NCBI GenBank assembly: GCA_937907455.1
Contig: CALESQ010000011.1
Location: 1 to 46,435 of the forward strand
Direction: 5' to 3'
Origin: an uncultured Caldilineales bacterium
GTDB lineage: Bacteria > Chloroflexota > Anaerolineae > JAAEKA01
Length of the DNA stretch: 46,435 bases
The position numbers and the translations under genes were made by a program. The notes under the pieces were generated by a model, which was not told the origin of the DNA, ran no database searches, and saw only the letters and a list, made by a program, of their open reading frames with translations. Shown piece after piece: positions 23,806 to 30,813 of this stretch (its first letter is position 1; each line of letters opens with the position of its first letter).

Positions 23806-24369
23806 CTAACGTTCGCGCGCGTTGCGGGCCAGCCAGCGCAGCACGCTTTGCGGGGCGTGGTCGGCCATACTGTGCCACCAGGGAGGCGGAGCGCCTCTCG
23901 CCGCGGGATCACGCAGGTCCAGCAGCATAGCTACTTCGTCGCAGCGGTGAAATTTCGGGCAATAAACACATTCGTGCCACACCTTGGGGGTGAGCGTCCA
24001 GCGTCCGACGATGTGAAAACCTTGGCGCTGGAAGAAGTTCGGGCGCAAAGTGAGGGCACAGACTTGCGCTGTACCCAGCGTGCGTGCCATCTCCAGCAGC
24101 GCGCTCACTATGTCACCACCGATGCCGCGGCCGTGTGCCGTGGCTGCCACCGCCAGCGAACGAATCTCGGCCAGGTCGGGGGCCAGGTCAACCAGCGAGC
24201 CGCAGCCTAGCAGTTCGCCCTCGGCTTCAGCTATCAGAAAGCGCGGCAGGGCGGCATTCACTTGTGTCTCGCTGCGCGGCAACATCAGATTGCGCGCGGC
24301 AAAGCTGTTGATCAAGGCGCAAATTGCTGTGATGTCACCGGCCGCCGCGGCACGGATAGATAAGCTCAT
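23806..24369 (-). CDS. argA: Short GNAT-type N-acetylglutamate synthase
   Basis: This gene encodes 187 residues of one GNAT domain without the amino-acid-kinase domain of classical ArgA. The acetyl-CoA loop is seen as RSLAVAATAHGRGIGGDIV. The segment PKVWHECVYCPKFHRCDEVAML is typical of short-form N-acetylglutamate synthases. It would acetylate glutamate, the first step of arginine synthesis, in line with argC, argB and argD just upstream on the same strand. A 421-bp repeat block separates it from argD. A generic GNAT acetyltransferase is the alternative, but the cysteine motif and location favour the arginine role. Confidence 0.82.
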   Translation of the reverse strand: MSLSIRAAAAGDITAICALINSFAARNLMLPRSETQVNAALPRFLIAEAEGELLGCGSLVDLAPDLAEIRSLAVAATAHGRGIGGDIVSALLEMARTLGTAQVCALTLRPNFFQRQGFHIVGRWTLTPKVWHECVYCPKFHRCDEVAMLLDLRDPAARGAPPPWWHSMADHAPQSVLRWLARNARER

Positions 24370-24400
24370 AACGACTGCTCCATCAGACTAAACCCGGTTC

Positions 24401-24788
24401 ACGGATAGCTTTCTGCTCTGGCCGGTCCCTCCGGGATGGTTCCCAATCTCCAGACCGAGCCAGGGGATGCGGACTCGGTCTGGAGACCGGCCGCAGCAGG
24501 GATGGGGCCGGCCGCAGCAGGGATGGGGCCGGCCGCAGCGAGATGCGGACTCGGTCTGGAGACCGGCCGCAGCAGGGGGTTCCCAATCTCCAGACCGAGC
24601 CAACGTTGTTACGCTCTAGCTTTCTGCTCTGGCCGGTCCCTCCGGGATGGTTCCCAATCTCCAGACCGAGCCAGGGGATGCGGACTCGGTCTGGAGACCG
24701 GCCGCAGCAGGGATGGGGCCGGCCACAGCGAGATGCGGACTCGGTCTGGAGACCGGCCGCAGCAGGGATGGGGCCGGTCGCAGCGGGG
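24401..24788. repeat. Palindromic repeat block between argD and argA
   Basis: The 12-mer CTCCAGACCGAG and its complement CTCGGTCTGGAG occur seven times in this gap. The basic unit is a perfect 12-bp hairpin with a 14-base loop (for example near 24449-24486). A long direct repeat starts at 24406 and again at 24617 (211-bp period) and runs about 110 bp, with GGCCGG-containing spacers repeated in between. A diverged inverted copy lies at 33561-33649. It holds no open frame of note. It resembles a dispersed REP-like element that has been locally amplified, and it splits the arginine operon. Confidence 0.85.
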
Positions 24789-24790
24789 AG

Positions 24791-25975
24791 TTAGCACGCC
24801 CGCAGCACCGTTGCCAGGCGCCCAACCACCTCATCAATTTCGGGGCGGCTGATAACCAGCGGTGGAGCCAAACGCAGCACCGTGGGGCCGGCCCCTACCA
24901 GCAGCAAACCATGAGCCAGACCCGCCTGCACCACATCGGCCGCGGGCACATCTAGCTCCAGCCCCAGCAGCAAGCCCGCGCCGCGGATTGCCAGCACATG
25001 CGGCAAGTTCTGCGCTGTCAACTGTTGACGCAGGGCTGCGCCGTTTTCCTGCACGGCCTGCAAAAAAGCCGGCTGACTCACCTTGTGCAGCAGCGCAGCG
25101 GCTACAGCCGCCACCAGCGGGCCACCGGCAAAAGTGCTGGCATGATCGAAAAGATGCACGGCATCGGCTACGCGTTGCGTCATCAGCACCGCGCCCATCG
25201 GCAGACCGCCGGCCAGCGGTTTGGCCGCGGTGAGCATGTCCGGCTGCACACCGTAGTGTTGATAAGCCCAGAGCGTGCCGCTGCGTCCCAGACCGCATTG
25301 CACCTCGTCGAAGATCAGCAGGGTATTGTGCTGATCGCACAGGGCGCGCAGCCCAACCAGAAATTCCTGCGTAGCCGGATGCACGCCACCTTCGCCTTGA
25401 ATCGGCTCTACGATCACGGCGGCTACATCCTGGCCGATGGCCTCGGCGGCAGAGGCAAGGTCGTTGTAGGTTGCAAAGCGCACACCGGGCATCAACGGTG
25501 CAAAGGGTTGTTGATATTTGGGGCGGTCGGTGGCGGCCAGCGAGCCGAACAGACGACCATGAAAGCCACCGCTGAAGGCTACAATGTGATGCTTGCCCTC
25601 GCCGCTGTGCTCGCGCGCATAGCGACGGGCAAATTTGAAGGCGCTTTCGTTAGCGCTGGCGCCGCAGTTGGCAAAATAGACGCGGTCGGCAAAGCTGGTT
25701 TCACACAATTGGGCGGCCAAGCGGGCCTGGGGTTCGGTGTGAAACAGGTTGCTGACATGCCACAGCTTGCCAGCTTGTTCATGCAGCGCGGCCAGCAGAT
25801 CGGCATCGCCATAGCCCAGCGCGTTGACGGCAATGCCTGCCACACAGTCGAGATACTCGCGGCCTTCACTGTCGGTTACGCGGCAGCCCTGGCCGTGGGT
25901 CAGCACAATGTCGGGTCGTGCATAGATTTGCAGCAGGTAGCGGTGATCCAGGTCAAGAATAGCTTGGGTGTTCAT
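24791..25975 (-). CDS. argD: Acetylornithine aminotransferase
   Basis: This gene encodes 394 residues, normal for ArgD. It is a class III PLP aminotransferase that converts N-acetylglutamate semialdehyde to N-acetylornithine. Motifs seen are FANCGASANESAFKFAR, VEPIQGEGGV, FDEVQCGLGRSG with PLP-binding D223, and the Schiff-base lysine K252 in TAAKPLAGG. The ATG overlaps the argB stop by 4 bp, so argC-argB-argD form a tight unit. Related transaminases (ornithine, succinylornithine) share the motifs; the operon context supports ArgD. Confidence 0.95.
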   Translation of the reverse strand: MNTQAILDLDHRYLLQIYARPDIVLTHGQGCRVTDSEGREYLDCVAGIAVNALGYGDADLLAALHEQAGKLWHVSNLFHTEPQARLAAQLCETSFADRVYFANCGASANESAFKFARRYAREHSGEGKHHIVAFSGGFHGRLFGSLAATDRPKYQQPFAPLMPGVRFATYNDLASAAEAIGQDVAAVIVEPIQGEGGVHPATQEFLVGLRALCDQHNTLLIFDEVQCGLGRSGTLWAYQHYGVQPDMLTAAKPLAGGLPMGAVLMTQRVADAVHLFDHASTFAGGPLVAAVAAALLHKVSQPAFLQAVQENGAALRQQLTAQNLPHVLAIRGAGLLLGLELDVPAADVVQAGLAHGLLLVGAGPTVLRLAPPLVISRPEIDEVVGRLATVLRAC

Positions 25976-26760
25976 GCTTTCTCCCGCAGCGGTGCTGCTA
26001 GCGGCTGATGGCTGAGCAAGGTGCCGCTGCCGTCGGCCAGGCCGGCCAGGTTGGTGATCATGGCCGCAGTCACGCCCGTGGCAAGTGCATCCAGCGCGGC
26101 GCGCACTTTGGGGATCATGCCCCCGTAGATTTGGCCCGTAGCAATGGCTTCTTCTGCCTGGGCTACACTAAGCTGGGGGACGGGCACGCCATCCAGCAAC
26201 ACGCCGGGCACGTTGCTGACGAACACCAACCGCTCCACGCCCATTGCTGCGGCCAGCGCTGCCGCAGCCAGATCAGCATTGACGTTGTAGGCCTGGCCGT
26301 CGCGCCCCAATGATACCGGCGACACCACCGGCGTGATGCCTTGCGCCAGCCATTGTTGCAATACATTGCCGCGCGCGGCCACAATGCGGCCCACATAGCC
26401 CAGGTCCAGACCATCAGGCCGCAGCGGCTCTGCGCGCAGCAGCCCCAGATCAACCCCGCTGATGCCCAGCGCCTCGACGCCGGCGTTCACCAGCCAGCGG
26501 GTAAGGCGCGTGTTAACCGAGCCGCTGAGCACCATTTCGACCAGACGCAGGCTGGCCGGTGTGGTGACACGCTGGCCGCCGATGAATTCAAACGGCACGC
26601 CCAAACGCTGGTGCAGATCGCCGATTTCTTTGCCGCCGCCGTGTACAATCACCAGCGGGGTGTGGCGGCTGAGGTCAGCCACCACTGCTACAAAACTCGC
26701 CAGAAAGGCTTCATCGTCTATTTCGTTGCCGCCGACTTTAAGCAGGATAGGTGAAGACAT
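25972..26760 (-). CDS. argB: Acetylglutamate kinase
   Basis: This gene encodes 262 residues from the ATG at 26760, with GAG about 9 bases upstream. A TTG at 26775 would add five residues and overlap the argC stop by 4 bp, so it remains possible. The enzyme phosphorylates N-acetylglutamate. Amino-acid-kinase motifs include ILLKVGGNEI at the N-terminus, VIVHGGGKEIGDLHQRLG and NVNADLAAAALAAAMG, and near the end GGMIPKVRAALDALATG, the usual ArgB signature. It lies between argC and argD with almost no spacing. Confidence 0.96.
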   Translation of the reverse strand: MSSPILLKVGGNEIDDEAFLASFVAVVADLSRHTPLVIVHGGGKEIGDLHQRLGVPFEFIGGQRVTTPASLRLVEMVLSGSVNTRLTRWLVNAGVEALGISGVDLGLLRAEPLRPDGLDLGYVGRIVAARGNVLQQWLAQGITPVVSPVSLGRDGQAYNVNADLAAAALAAAMGVERLVFVSNVPGVLLDGVPVPQLSVAQAEEAIATGQIYGGMIPKVRAALDALATGVTAAMITNLAGLADGSGTLLSHQPLAAPLREKA

Positions 26761-26771
26761 GGTAGATTCGC

Positions 26772-27842
26772 TCAAGATAGGTAGAGAAGGCCCAACGTCT
26801 CGTCCAGCCCGTACATGCAGTTCATGTTCTGCACGGCCTGGCCAGAGGCGCCTTTTAACAGGTTGTCAATGACGCTGGTGATGATTAGAGTGTTGTTGCC
26901 CGGCACAAAGGTGAGGCTGATGGCACAGCGATTGCTGTGTACCACATGATGCAGGCTGGCTAGTTGGCCTTCTGGCAGCAGGTGGATGAACGGTTCGGTG
27001 GCGTAGGCCGCCGCAAAGGCAGCACGCACTGCCGCCGGGGTTACCTCAGGTGGCAGGCTGACGTAGAGAGTGGACAGAATACCGCGGCTCACCGGCAGCA
27101 GATGCGGCGAGAAGAGCAGCGTGAAGGGCTGAGCAGGTGAGGAAATCGCGTCTGCCGGGGTACTGCTTGCTGCTGGCTGTGCGTTCGTCACTTGCCACAG
27201 CTCCTGCTCCATTTCGGCGATGTGGCGATGGCTATAGCCAATGTTGTAGGGGGCAAAGTTTTCGTTGACCTCGACGAAACTATTGCTTAGTTTGGCCTGG
27301 CGGCCCGCGCCGCTGACACCCGATTTGCTATCGGCTATCACCTGGCCGCGCAGCCAGCCGGCGCGGGCCATCGGGGCCAGTGCCAGAATGATGCTGGTGG
27401 GATAGCAGCCCGGATTGGCGATCAGCCCGGCCGCGGCAATGCGGGCTCGGTGTAGCTCCGGCAGACCGTATACGGCTTCGGCCAGCAGCAATGGCTGGTT
27501 GTGAGCCAGACCGTACCATTGCCGGTAGGCGGCGGCGCTGTGCAGGCGAAAGTCGGCGCTAAGATCAATGGCACGCGTACCTGCGGCGCGCACCTGGGCT
27601 ACTGCGGAGATCGAGGCGGCATGTGGCAGGCAGAGAAACACCACATCTACCGCGTCCAGCGGTGCATCCTCCAGCTTCACCAAAGGGTCCTCCCAGGGAC
27701 AAGGGAATACATCGCTCAAGCGTTGCCCGGCAGAGCTTTCGCTGGTGAGCCAGCTCACCTGAGCTGCGGGGTGGGCGCGCAACAGACGGTATAGTTCGAT
27801 GCCGGTGTAGCCGGTGACCCCGGCAATCCCTGCTTTGATCAT
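26772..27842 (-). CDS. argC: N-acetyl-gamma-glutamyl-phosphate reductase
   Basis: This gene encodes 356 residues from the ATG at 27842, chosen because AAAGGA (27849-27854) lies 6 bases upstream; a longer frame to 27920 would run through the terminator hairpin. It reduces N-acetylglutamyl phosphate with NADPH. It shows the Rossmann motif GVTGYTGIELYRLL, the active-site cysteine in NPGCYPTS, and SGVSGAGR. The C-terminal part matches the family. It is the first gene of the arginine cluster, directly behind a promoter, leader and intrinsic terminator, so its expression probably depends on read-through of that terminator. Confidence 0.96.
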   Translation of the reverse strand: MIKAGIAGVTGYTGIELYRLLRAHPAAQVSWLTSESSAGQRLSDVFPCPWEDPLVKLEDAPLDAVDVVFLCLPHAASISAVAQVRAAGTRAIDLSADFRLHSAAAYRQWYGLAHNQPLLLAEAVYGLPELHRARIAAAGLIANPGCYPTSIILALAPMARAGWLRGQVIADSKSGVSGAGRQAKLSNSFVEVNENFAPYNIGYSHRHIAEMEQELWQVTNAQPAASSTPADAISSPAQPFTLLFSPHLLPVSRGILSTLYVSLPPEVTPAAVRAAFAAAYATEPFIHLLPEGQLASLHHVVHSNRCAISLTFVPGNNTLIITSVIDNLLKGASGQAVQNMNCMYGLDETLGLLYLS

Positions 27843-27860
27843 GGTGAATCCTTTGGAAAT

Positions 27861-27887
27861 AAAAAAGCTCTCCAGCCGGAGAGCTTT
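27861..27887 (-). terminator. Intrinsic terminator 19 bp before argC
   Basis: On the minus strand a 10-bp perfect stem, AAAGCTCTCC and GGAGAGCTTT, closes a 4-base loop, and the stem runs directly into TTTTTT. It ends 18 bases before the argC ATG, so as written it would stop most transcripts from the upstream promoter. This is the position of an attenuator rather than of an end-of-operon terminator. Confidence 0.85.
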
Positions 27888-27922
27888 GCTGCCGCGATCA
27901 TCGTTGAACCGGCCCAGCACAA

Positions 27923-27985
27923 CTATCCAGACTTACGTCCGGCGTGAAGGGCAAGGGTCCTCAGGTGGGTAATTGGTGTGGTCAT
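27923..27985 (-). CDS. Possible argC leader peptide
   Basis: A 20-residue frame starts at an ATG about 25 bases after the predicted transcript start and ends at a TAG inside the first leader hairpin. It begins MTTPITHLRTLALHAGR and has two arginine codons, one of them the rare AGG, and two histidines. No Shine-Dalgarno precedes it. Its placement fits a classical leader peptide, but arginine codons are not strongly enriched, so translation-coupled attenuation is only a possibility. Confidence 0.3.
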   Translation of the reverse strand: MTTPITHLRTLALHAGRKSG

Positions 27986-27990
27986 GGTGA

Positions 27991-28058
27991 TGAGCGGTGT
28001 GTGCGCCGCGTGCAGGTTTATAGCACAGTTTGCAGGGGCTGTCAAACCTGAGCGGTGT
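27991..28058. promoter_or_regulatory. Duplicated 10-mer flanking the argC promoter
   Basis: TGAGCGGTGT occurs at 27991-28000 and at 28049-28058 on the plus strand, in the same orientation and 58 bp apart. One copy lies just upstream of the -35 box and the other just after the predicted transcription start. This is the layout of a paired operator. The copies do not resemble the ArgR box that I know. Confidence 0.35.
28017..28045 (-). promoter_or_regulatory. Near-consensus promoter of the arginine cluster
   Basis: On the minus strand a perfect -35 TTGACA (28040-28045) and a -10 TATAAA (28017-28022) are separated by 17 bp. Transcription should start near 28010, giving the argC leader. Confidence 0.75.
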
Positions 28059-28073
28059 ACGGTTGTGTATGGA

Positions 28074-28217
28074 TTTCGGTTGAAATGTGTTGCCACCGAA
28101 TTGAATTCGGTGTCTCAAGCCACGAAGCCCCTGCCGGGGCTTTCGGAGAGCGCCTGAGAGCGCTTCGTTCTCTGAACCGCAACCATTTATTGTCTGGCTC
28201 TTGTAATTCAACCGAAA
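28074..28217. repeat. 144-bp element with 11-bp terminal inverted repeats and internal hairpins
   Basis: TTTCGGTTGAA at 28074-28084 and TTCAACCGAAA at 28207-28217 are perfect inverted repeats. Inside are CACCGAAT...ATTCGGTG, AAGCCCC-TGCC-GGGGCTT, an ACGAAGC/GCTTCGT pair and an AGCGC-rich stem. The whole can fold as a branched palindrome. It has no coding capacity and fills the gap between the hydrolase gene and the argC promoter. It looks like a miniature transposable or REP/RAYT-type element. No target duplication was found. Confidence 0.6.
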
Positions 28218-28251
28218 GTCGCACACTACCCGGTGTACCGCTCCAGCCGGT

Positions 28252-29208
28252 TCAAGGTGAAAGGAACGCGGCGAGCGCGTCCAGCCAGGCTGCGGGGCAT
28301 TCTTCTTGGGGGACATGGCCGCAGGCCGACATAACGGCAAGCTGTGCGCCGGGAATTTCCGCCGCCAGGCGCAGGCTTTGTTCGGTGGGTACAATGCGGT
28401 CGTCGTCGCCGGTGATCACCAGCACGGGCATGGTGAATTCGGTCAGGCGTTGATCCAGATGTAGCGGGCGGCTGGCCGCGGTGAGCTGCCACAGGGCGCG
28501 ATCCCAGTTTTCGGCGCGCAGCGGCTTCTGGTAGGCGGCCCAGATCTCGTCGGTGAAGCGGCTGGGGTCATGCCAGGCACTTTGGCCGAACTGGTAGCCT
28601 TTACTTTGGATGGCGCGTGCCAGCAGTGGGCCGAGCCGTTGCATCTGCGGTGTACGCAGCAGTGGTTGGATAAAGCCGGGTGTGCCGCCGCCGCTGTAGA
28701 TGGCGGCATCCACCAGCACCAGCGCCTGCACGCGGGCCGGGGTGGTGAGTGCGGTATAGGCAGCTACAGTGCCTCCGGCCGAGTTGCCTACCAGCACAGC
28801 GCTCGGTATGTTCAGTGCATCCATCAGCCCGATCACCAGTGCGGTTTGTGCCTCTGCGGTGTAGGGATTCACCCCGTTGGCGAACGCATCGGGCATGGGA
28901 CGTTCGGTGAGGCCGAACGCCGGGCGGTCGAAAGCGATGACGCGATATCCGGCCTCAGCCAGTGCGGGCATGACCTCGCGCCAGGTGTAGGTGCTGGCGG
29001 CAAAGCCATGCAGCAGAATCAACGTGGTGGTGCCGCGGCCCATCTCTTTGTAGTGTACCGTGAGATTGTTTACCTCGATAAAACGGCTGTCGGGGTCGGC
29101 CAGGGTTTGCGGTGTTACCGTGTTTTCCAGCGGTGGCACAGGCACTAGCAAGGGGCCGAGCAGCAGCGTCAGCAGCAGGGCCAGGATAATCAAAAGGGAT
29201 TTACGCAT
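28252..29208 (-). CDS. Alpha/beta hydrolase with N-terminal membrane or signal segment
   Basis: This gene encodes 318 residues. An N-terminal hydrophobic stretch (about 4-25) should anchor or export it. The catalytic domain shows the oxyanion motif LLHGFAAS (about 65-72), the nucleophile elbow GNSAGG with S143, an acidic residue in TGDDDRIVP (about 268-270), and H298 in CGHVPQEE. These fit the alpha/beta hydrolase fold of esterases, lipases and C-C hydrolases; the substrate is unknown. Its ATG lies 3 bp after the stop of the HAD gene, so it is the last gene of a three-gene operon. Confidence 0.85.
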   Translation of the reverse strand: MRKSLLIILALLLTLLLGPLLVPVPPLENTVTPQTLADPDSRFIEVNNLTVHYKEMGRGTTTLILLHGFAASTYTWREVMPALAEAGYRVIAFDRPAFGLTERPMPDAFANGVNPYTAEAQTALVIGLMDALNIPSAVLVGNSAGGTVAAYTALTTPARVQALVLVDAAIYSGGGTPGFIQPLLRTPQMQRLGPLLARAIQSKGYQFGQSAWHDPSRFTDEIWAAYQKPLRAENWDRALWQLTAASRPLHLDQRLTEFTMPVLVITGDDDRIVPTEQSLRLAAEIPGAQLAVMSACGHVPQEECPAAWLDALAAFLSP

Positions 29209-29211
29209 TTG

Positions 29212-29877
29212 TCAACTCAGTTTTGTAGATAGTGCCAGCCAGTCACTCACCGCATGAAGATCGGGCAGCACGGCGGTGGTGAGCGCTGCGGCCTCCGCGG
29301 GCAGCGGCTTGAGGTCGGGGATGTTGATGACGGTGCAGCCCGCGGCTGAAGCCGCGCGCACGCCGTTTTCTGAATCTTCCAGCACCAGACAGTGCCTTGC
29401 CGCCACGCCCAGGCGGGCGGCGGCCAGCAGAAACACATCCGGCGAGGGCTTGCCCTGCGCTACCTCATCGCCACCGGCCAGCGCCTGAAAACGCCCGGCG
29501 AGACCTGTCAACCCCAGATTGCGTTCAATGGTGGCGCGATGCGATGAGCTGGCTACCGCGCGCGGCATCTGCCGGACATCCAGCGCATCGAGCAGCGCGT
29601 GCAGGCCCGGCTTGAGCGGCAAACCTTCGGCGGCGATGATCTGATGCACCTGGGCGCGTTCGCGCGCTCGCAACGCCTCGACGGGGAAATCTGCGCCCAG
29701 TGCCGCGCTGAGGATGGCGTTTGTGCCGGTCTCGCTGGTGCCTACGCAGCGCAGGTAAAGCTCAAACGGCGCGGGCAGGCCAAATTCGGCCATGGCCTGC
29801 GACCATGCCCGATGCGTCAGGCGCTCGGTGTCGAACATCAAGCCGTCCATGTCAAAAAGCACAGCCGCGTACATCAT
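29212..29877 (-). CDS. HAD-superfamily phosphatase (beta-phosphoglucomutase-like)
   Basis: This gene encodes 221 residues from the ATG at 29877, which overlaps the stop of the upstream hydrolase gene by 4 bp; an earlier frame to 30030 runs inside that gene and is rejected. HAD motif I is FDMDGLMFDTE with nucleophile D9 and D11, motif II is VASSSHRATIERN, motif III contains KPSPDVFLLAA, and motif IV is LEDSENGVRAA. The cap is of the subfamily I type between motifs I and II. The substrate could be a sugar phosphate or phosphoglycolate and cannot be set from sequence alone. Confidence 0.9.
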   Translation of the reverse strand: MMYAAVLFDMDGLMFDTERLTHRAWSQAMAEFGLPAPFELYLRCVGTSETGTNAILSAALGADFPVEALRARERAQVHQIIAAEGLPLKPGLHALLDALDVRQMPRAVASSSHRATIERNLGLTGLAGRFQALAGGDEVAQGKPSPDVFLLAAARLGVAARHCLVLEDSENGVRAASAAGCTVINIPDLKPLPAEAAALTTAVLPDLHAVSDWLALSTKLS

Positions 29878-30626
29878 GGGCGGCGCTCCTCCAGCGAGGC
29901 GAGCCAGGTCGCGGTGGCTGCAATCACCTGAGTTTGTTGCGCGTCGCGGGAGATGGCCGCTACATCCGCCTTGGACTGAGGCCCGTACCAACCGAATTGG
30001 GCATGATTGCCGCCCTCGATGGCAACCCATACCGTGGCCGCAGGCAGCAGAGGCCGCGCGGCCAGCACGGTGTCTGGCAGGGCTACGCCGTCCTGCGTGC
30101 CATAGATGGACACCACGGCCAGATCATTGCGCGTGGAAAGGCTATCGCTGCTGGCAGGGTAGGAAGCCCATAGCGTCAAGCCGTGTACAGCGTTGGGGTG
30201 CTTCGCTGCAAAGTTGGCAGCCATGGAGCCGCCCAATGAATGCCCACCAATGCACCAGGTGCGCACGTTGGGATAGGCAGCGATCACAGCGGCGGCTTTG
30301 TTGATGCCGAATACCGCCAGGTTGAAGGGCATGGGCACGATGACCACCTGATAGCCCTGCGCGGCTAATGCTTGCGCCGCGGGCGCATAAGCGCGGGCAT
30401 CCACCCGTCCACCCGGGTAGAAGATCAGTCCGGTTTGCGGCGGCGCGGCGGTGGGGGCAAAGCTCAGCCACGGTTCAGTGGTTACCTGTACCGCGGCGTT
30501 GCTTTCCAGCGCAGCCAACGCTTCCGGCATAGGGCCAAGCGGGGTATAGGCCCAGAGGGTGAAGGCAGCTGCGGCCAGCAGCAGCACGATCACCAACAGC
30601 ATGAACAGCTTCTTCACAAGTTTCAT
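29874..30626 (-). CDS. Membrane-anchored alpha/beta hydrolase
   Basis: This gene encodes 250 residues. A basic start and a hydrophobic helix (about 7-27) suggest membrane anchoring, with the hydrolase domain outside. The domain has a nucleophile elbow GGHSLGG with S130, a likely acid in YGTQDGV (D179) and a histidine in GGNHAQFG (H208), the pattern of the alpha/beta-hydrolase family often annotated as dienelactone-hydrolase-like. It is the first gene of a three-gene operon with the HAD phosphatase and the second hydrolase. The substrate is unknown. Confidence 0.85.
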   Translation of the reverse strand: MKLVKKLFMLLVIVLLLAAAAFTLWAYTPLGPMPEALAALESNAAVQVTTEPWLSFAPTAAPPQTGLIFYPGGRVDARAYAPAAQALAAQGYQVVIVPMPFNLAVFGINKAAAVIAAYPNVRTWCIGGHSLGGSMAANFAAKHPNAVHGLTLWASYPASSDSLSTRNDLAVVSIYGTQDGVALPDTVLAARPLLPAATVWVAIEGGNHAQFGWYGPQSKADVAAISRDAQQTQVIAATATWLASLEERRP

Positions 30627-30663
30627 AGCACGAGCAAGGCTCCTGATGACAGATTTTGCGCTG

Positions 30664-30669
30664 ATTATA
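30664..30669 (-). promoter_or_regulatory. Possible -10 box for the hydrolase/HAD operon
   Basis: A perfect TATAAT on the minus strand lies 38 bases before the ATG at 30626. No good -35 hexamer is seen 16-18 bp upstream, so it may need an activator or may be fortuitous. Confidence 0.35.
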
Positions 30670-30713
30670 GCGGGTTAGGTCTCTTCTTTCCGTAGCCTGC
30701 CTTCAGTTTATAA

Positions 30714-30753
30714 ACAAAAAAGCGGGGGTGCGAAAGATGATTCGCACCCCCGC
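30714..30753 (-). terminator. Strong intrinsic terminator after the cytochrome c peroxidase gene
   Basis: GCGGGGGTGCGAA (30722-30734) pairs perfectly with TTCGCACCCCCGC (30741-30753) around a 6-base loop. On the minus strand the stem is followed by TTTTTTG, so it ends transcription coming from the peroxidase gene. It also insulates the operon beyond. Confidence 0.92.
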
Positions 30754-30813
30754 CTGCGGATCCTTTGCGCAGGTTAGAGGCTTACCGGGGGAAAGAACTA
30801 ACTAAAAAGACAA

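Larger units (their letters stand above)
27843..28010 (-). promoter_or_regulatory. argC leader RNA, probable attenuator
   Basis: The predicted transcript from about 28010 to argC is about 168 bases. It contains, in order, a 20-codon open frame, a hairpin CCGGAC-GTAA-GTCTGG with a GNRA-type loop at its end, a possible 8-bp bulged stem (TGCU...AGCA with GCCG...CGGC), and the terminator at 27861-27887. The GCCGG of the middle region could pair instead with CCGGC in the terminator stem, which would act as an antiterminator. No T-box or known riboswitch consensus was seen. Confidence 0.5.

Noticed and set aside
24401..24788. CRISPR-like regular repeats
   Set aside because: Units are palindromic and occur in both orientations with repeated spacers. 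There are no unique spacers and no cas genes.
27950..28010. His-rich reading frame (HTAHHHDH) in the argC leader, like a his-operon leader peptide
   Set aside because: This frame has no start codon near the predicted transcript start, and the downstream genes are for arginine, not histidine.
27843..28010. T-box riboswitch before argC
   Set aside because: The leader is too short for a standard stem I and lacks the AGGGTGGNACCGCG box.
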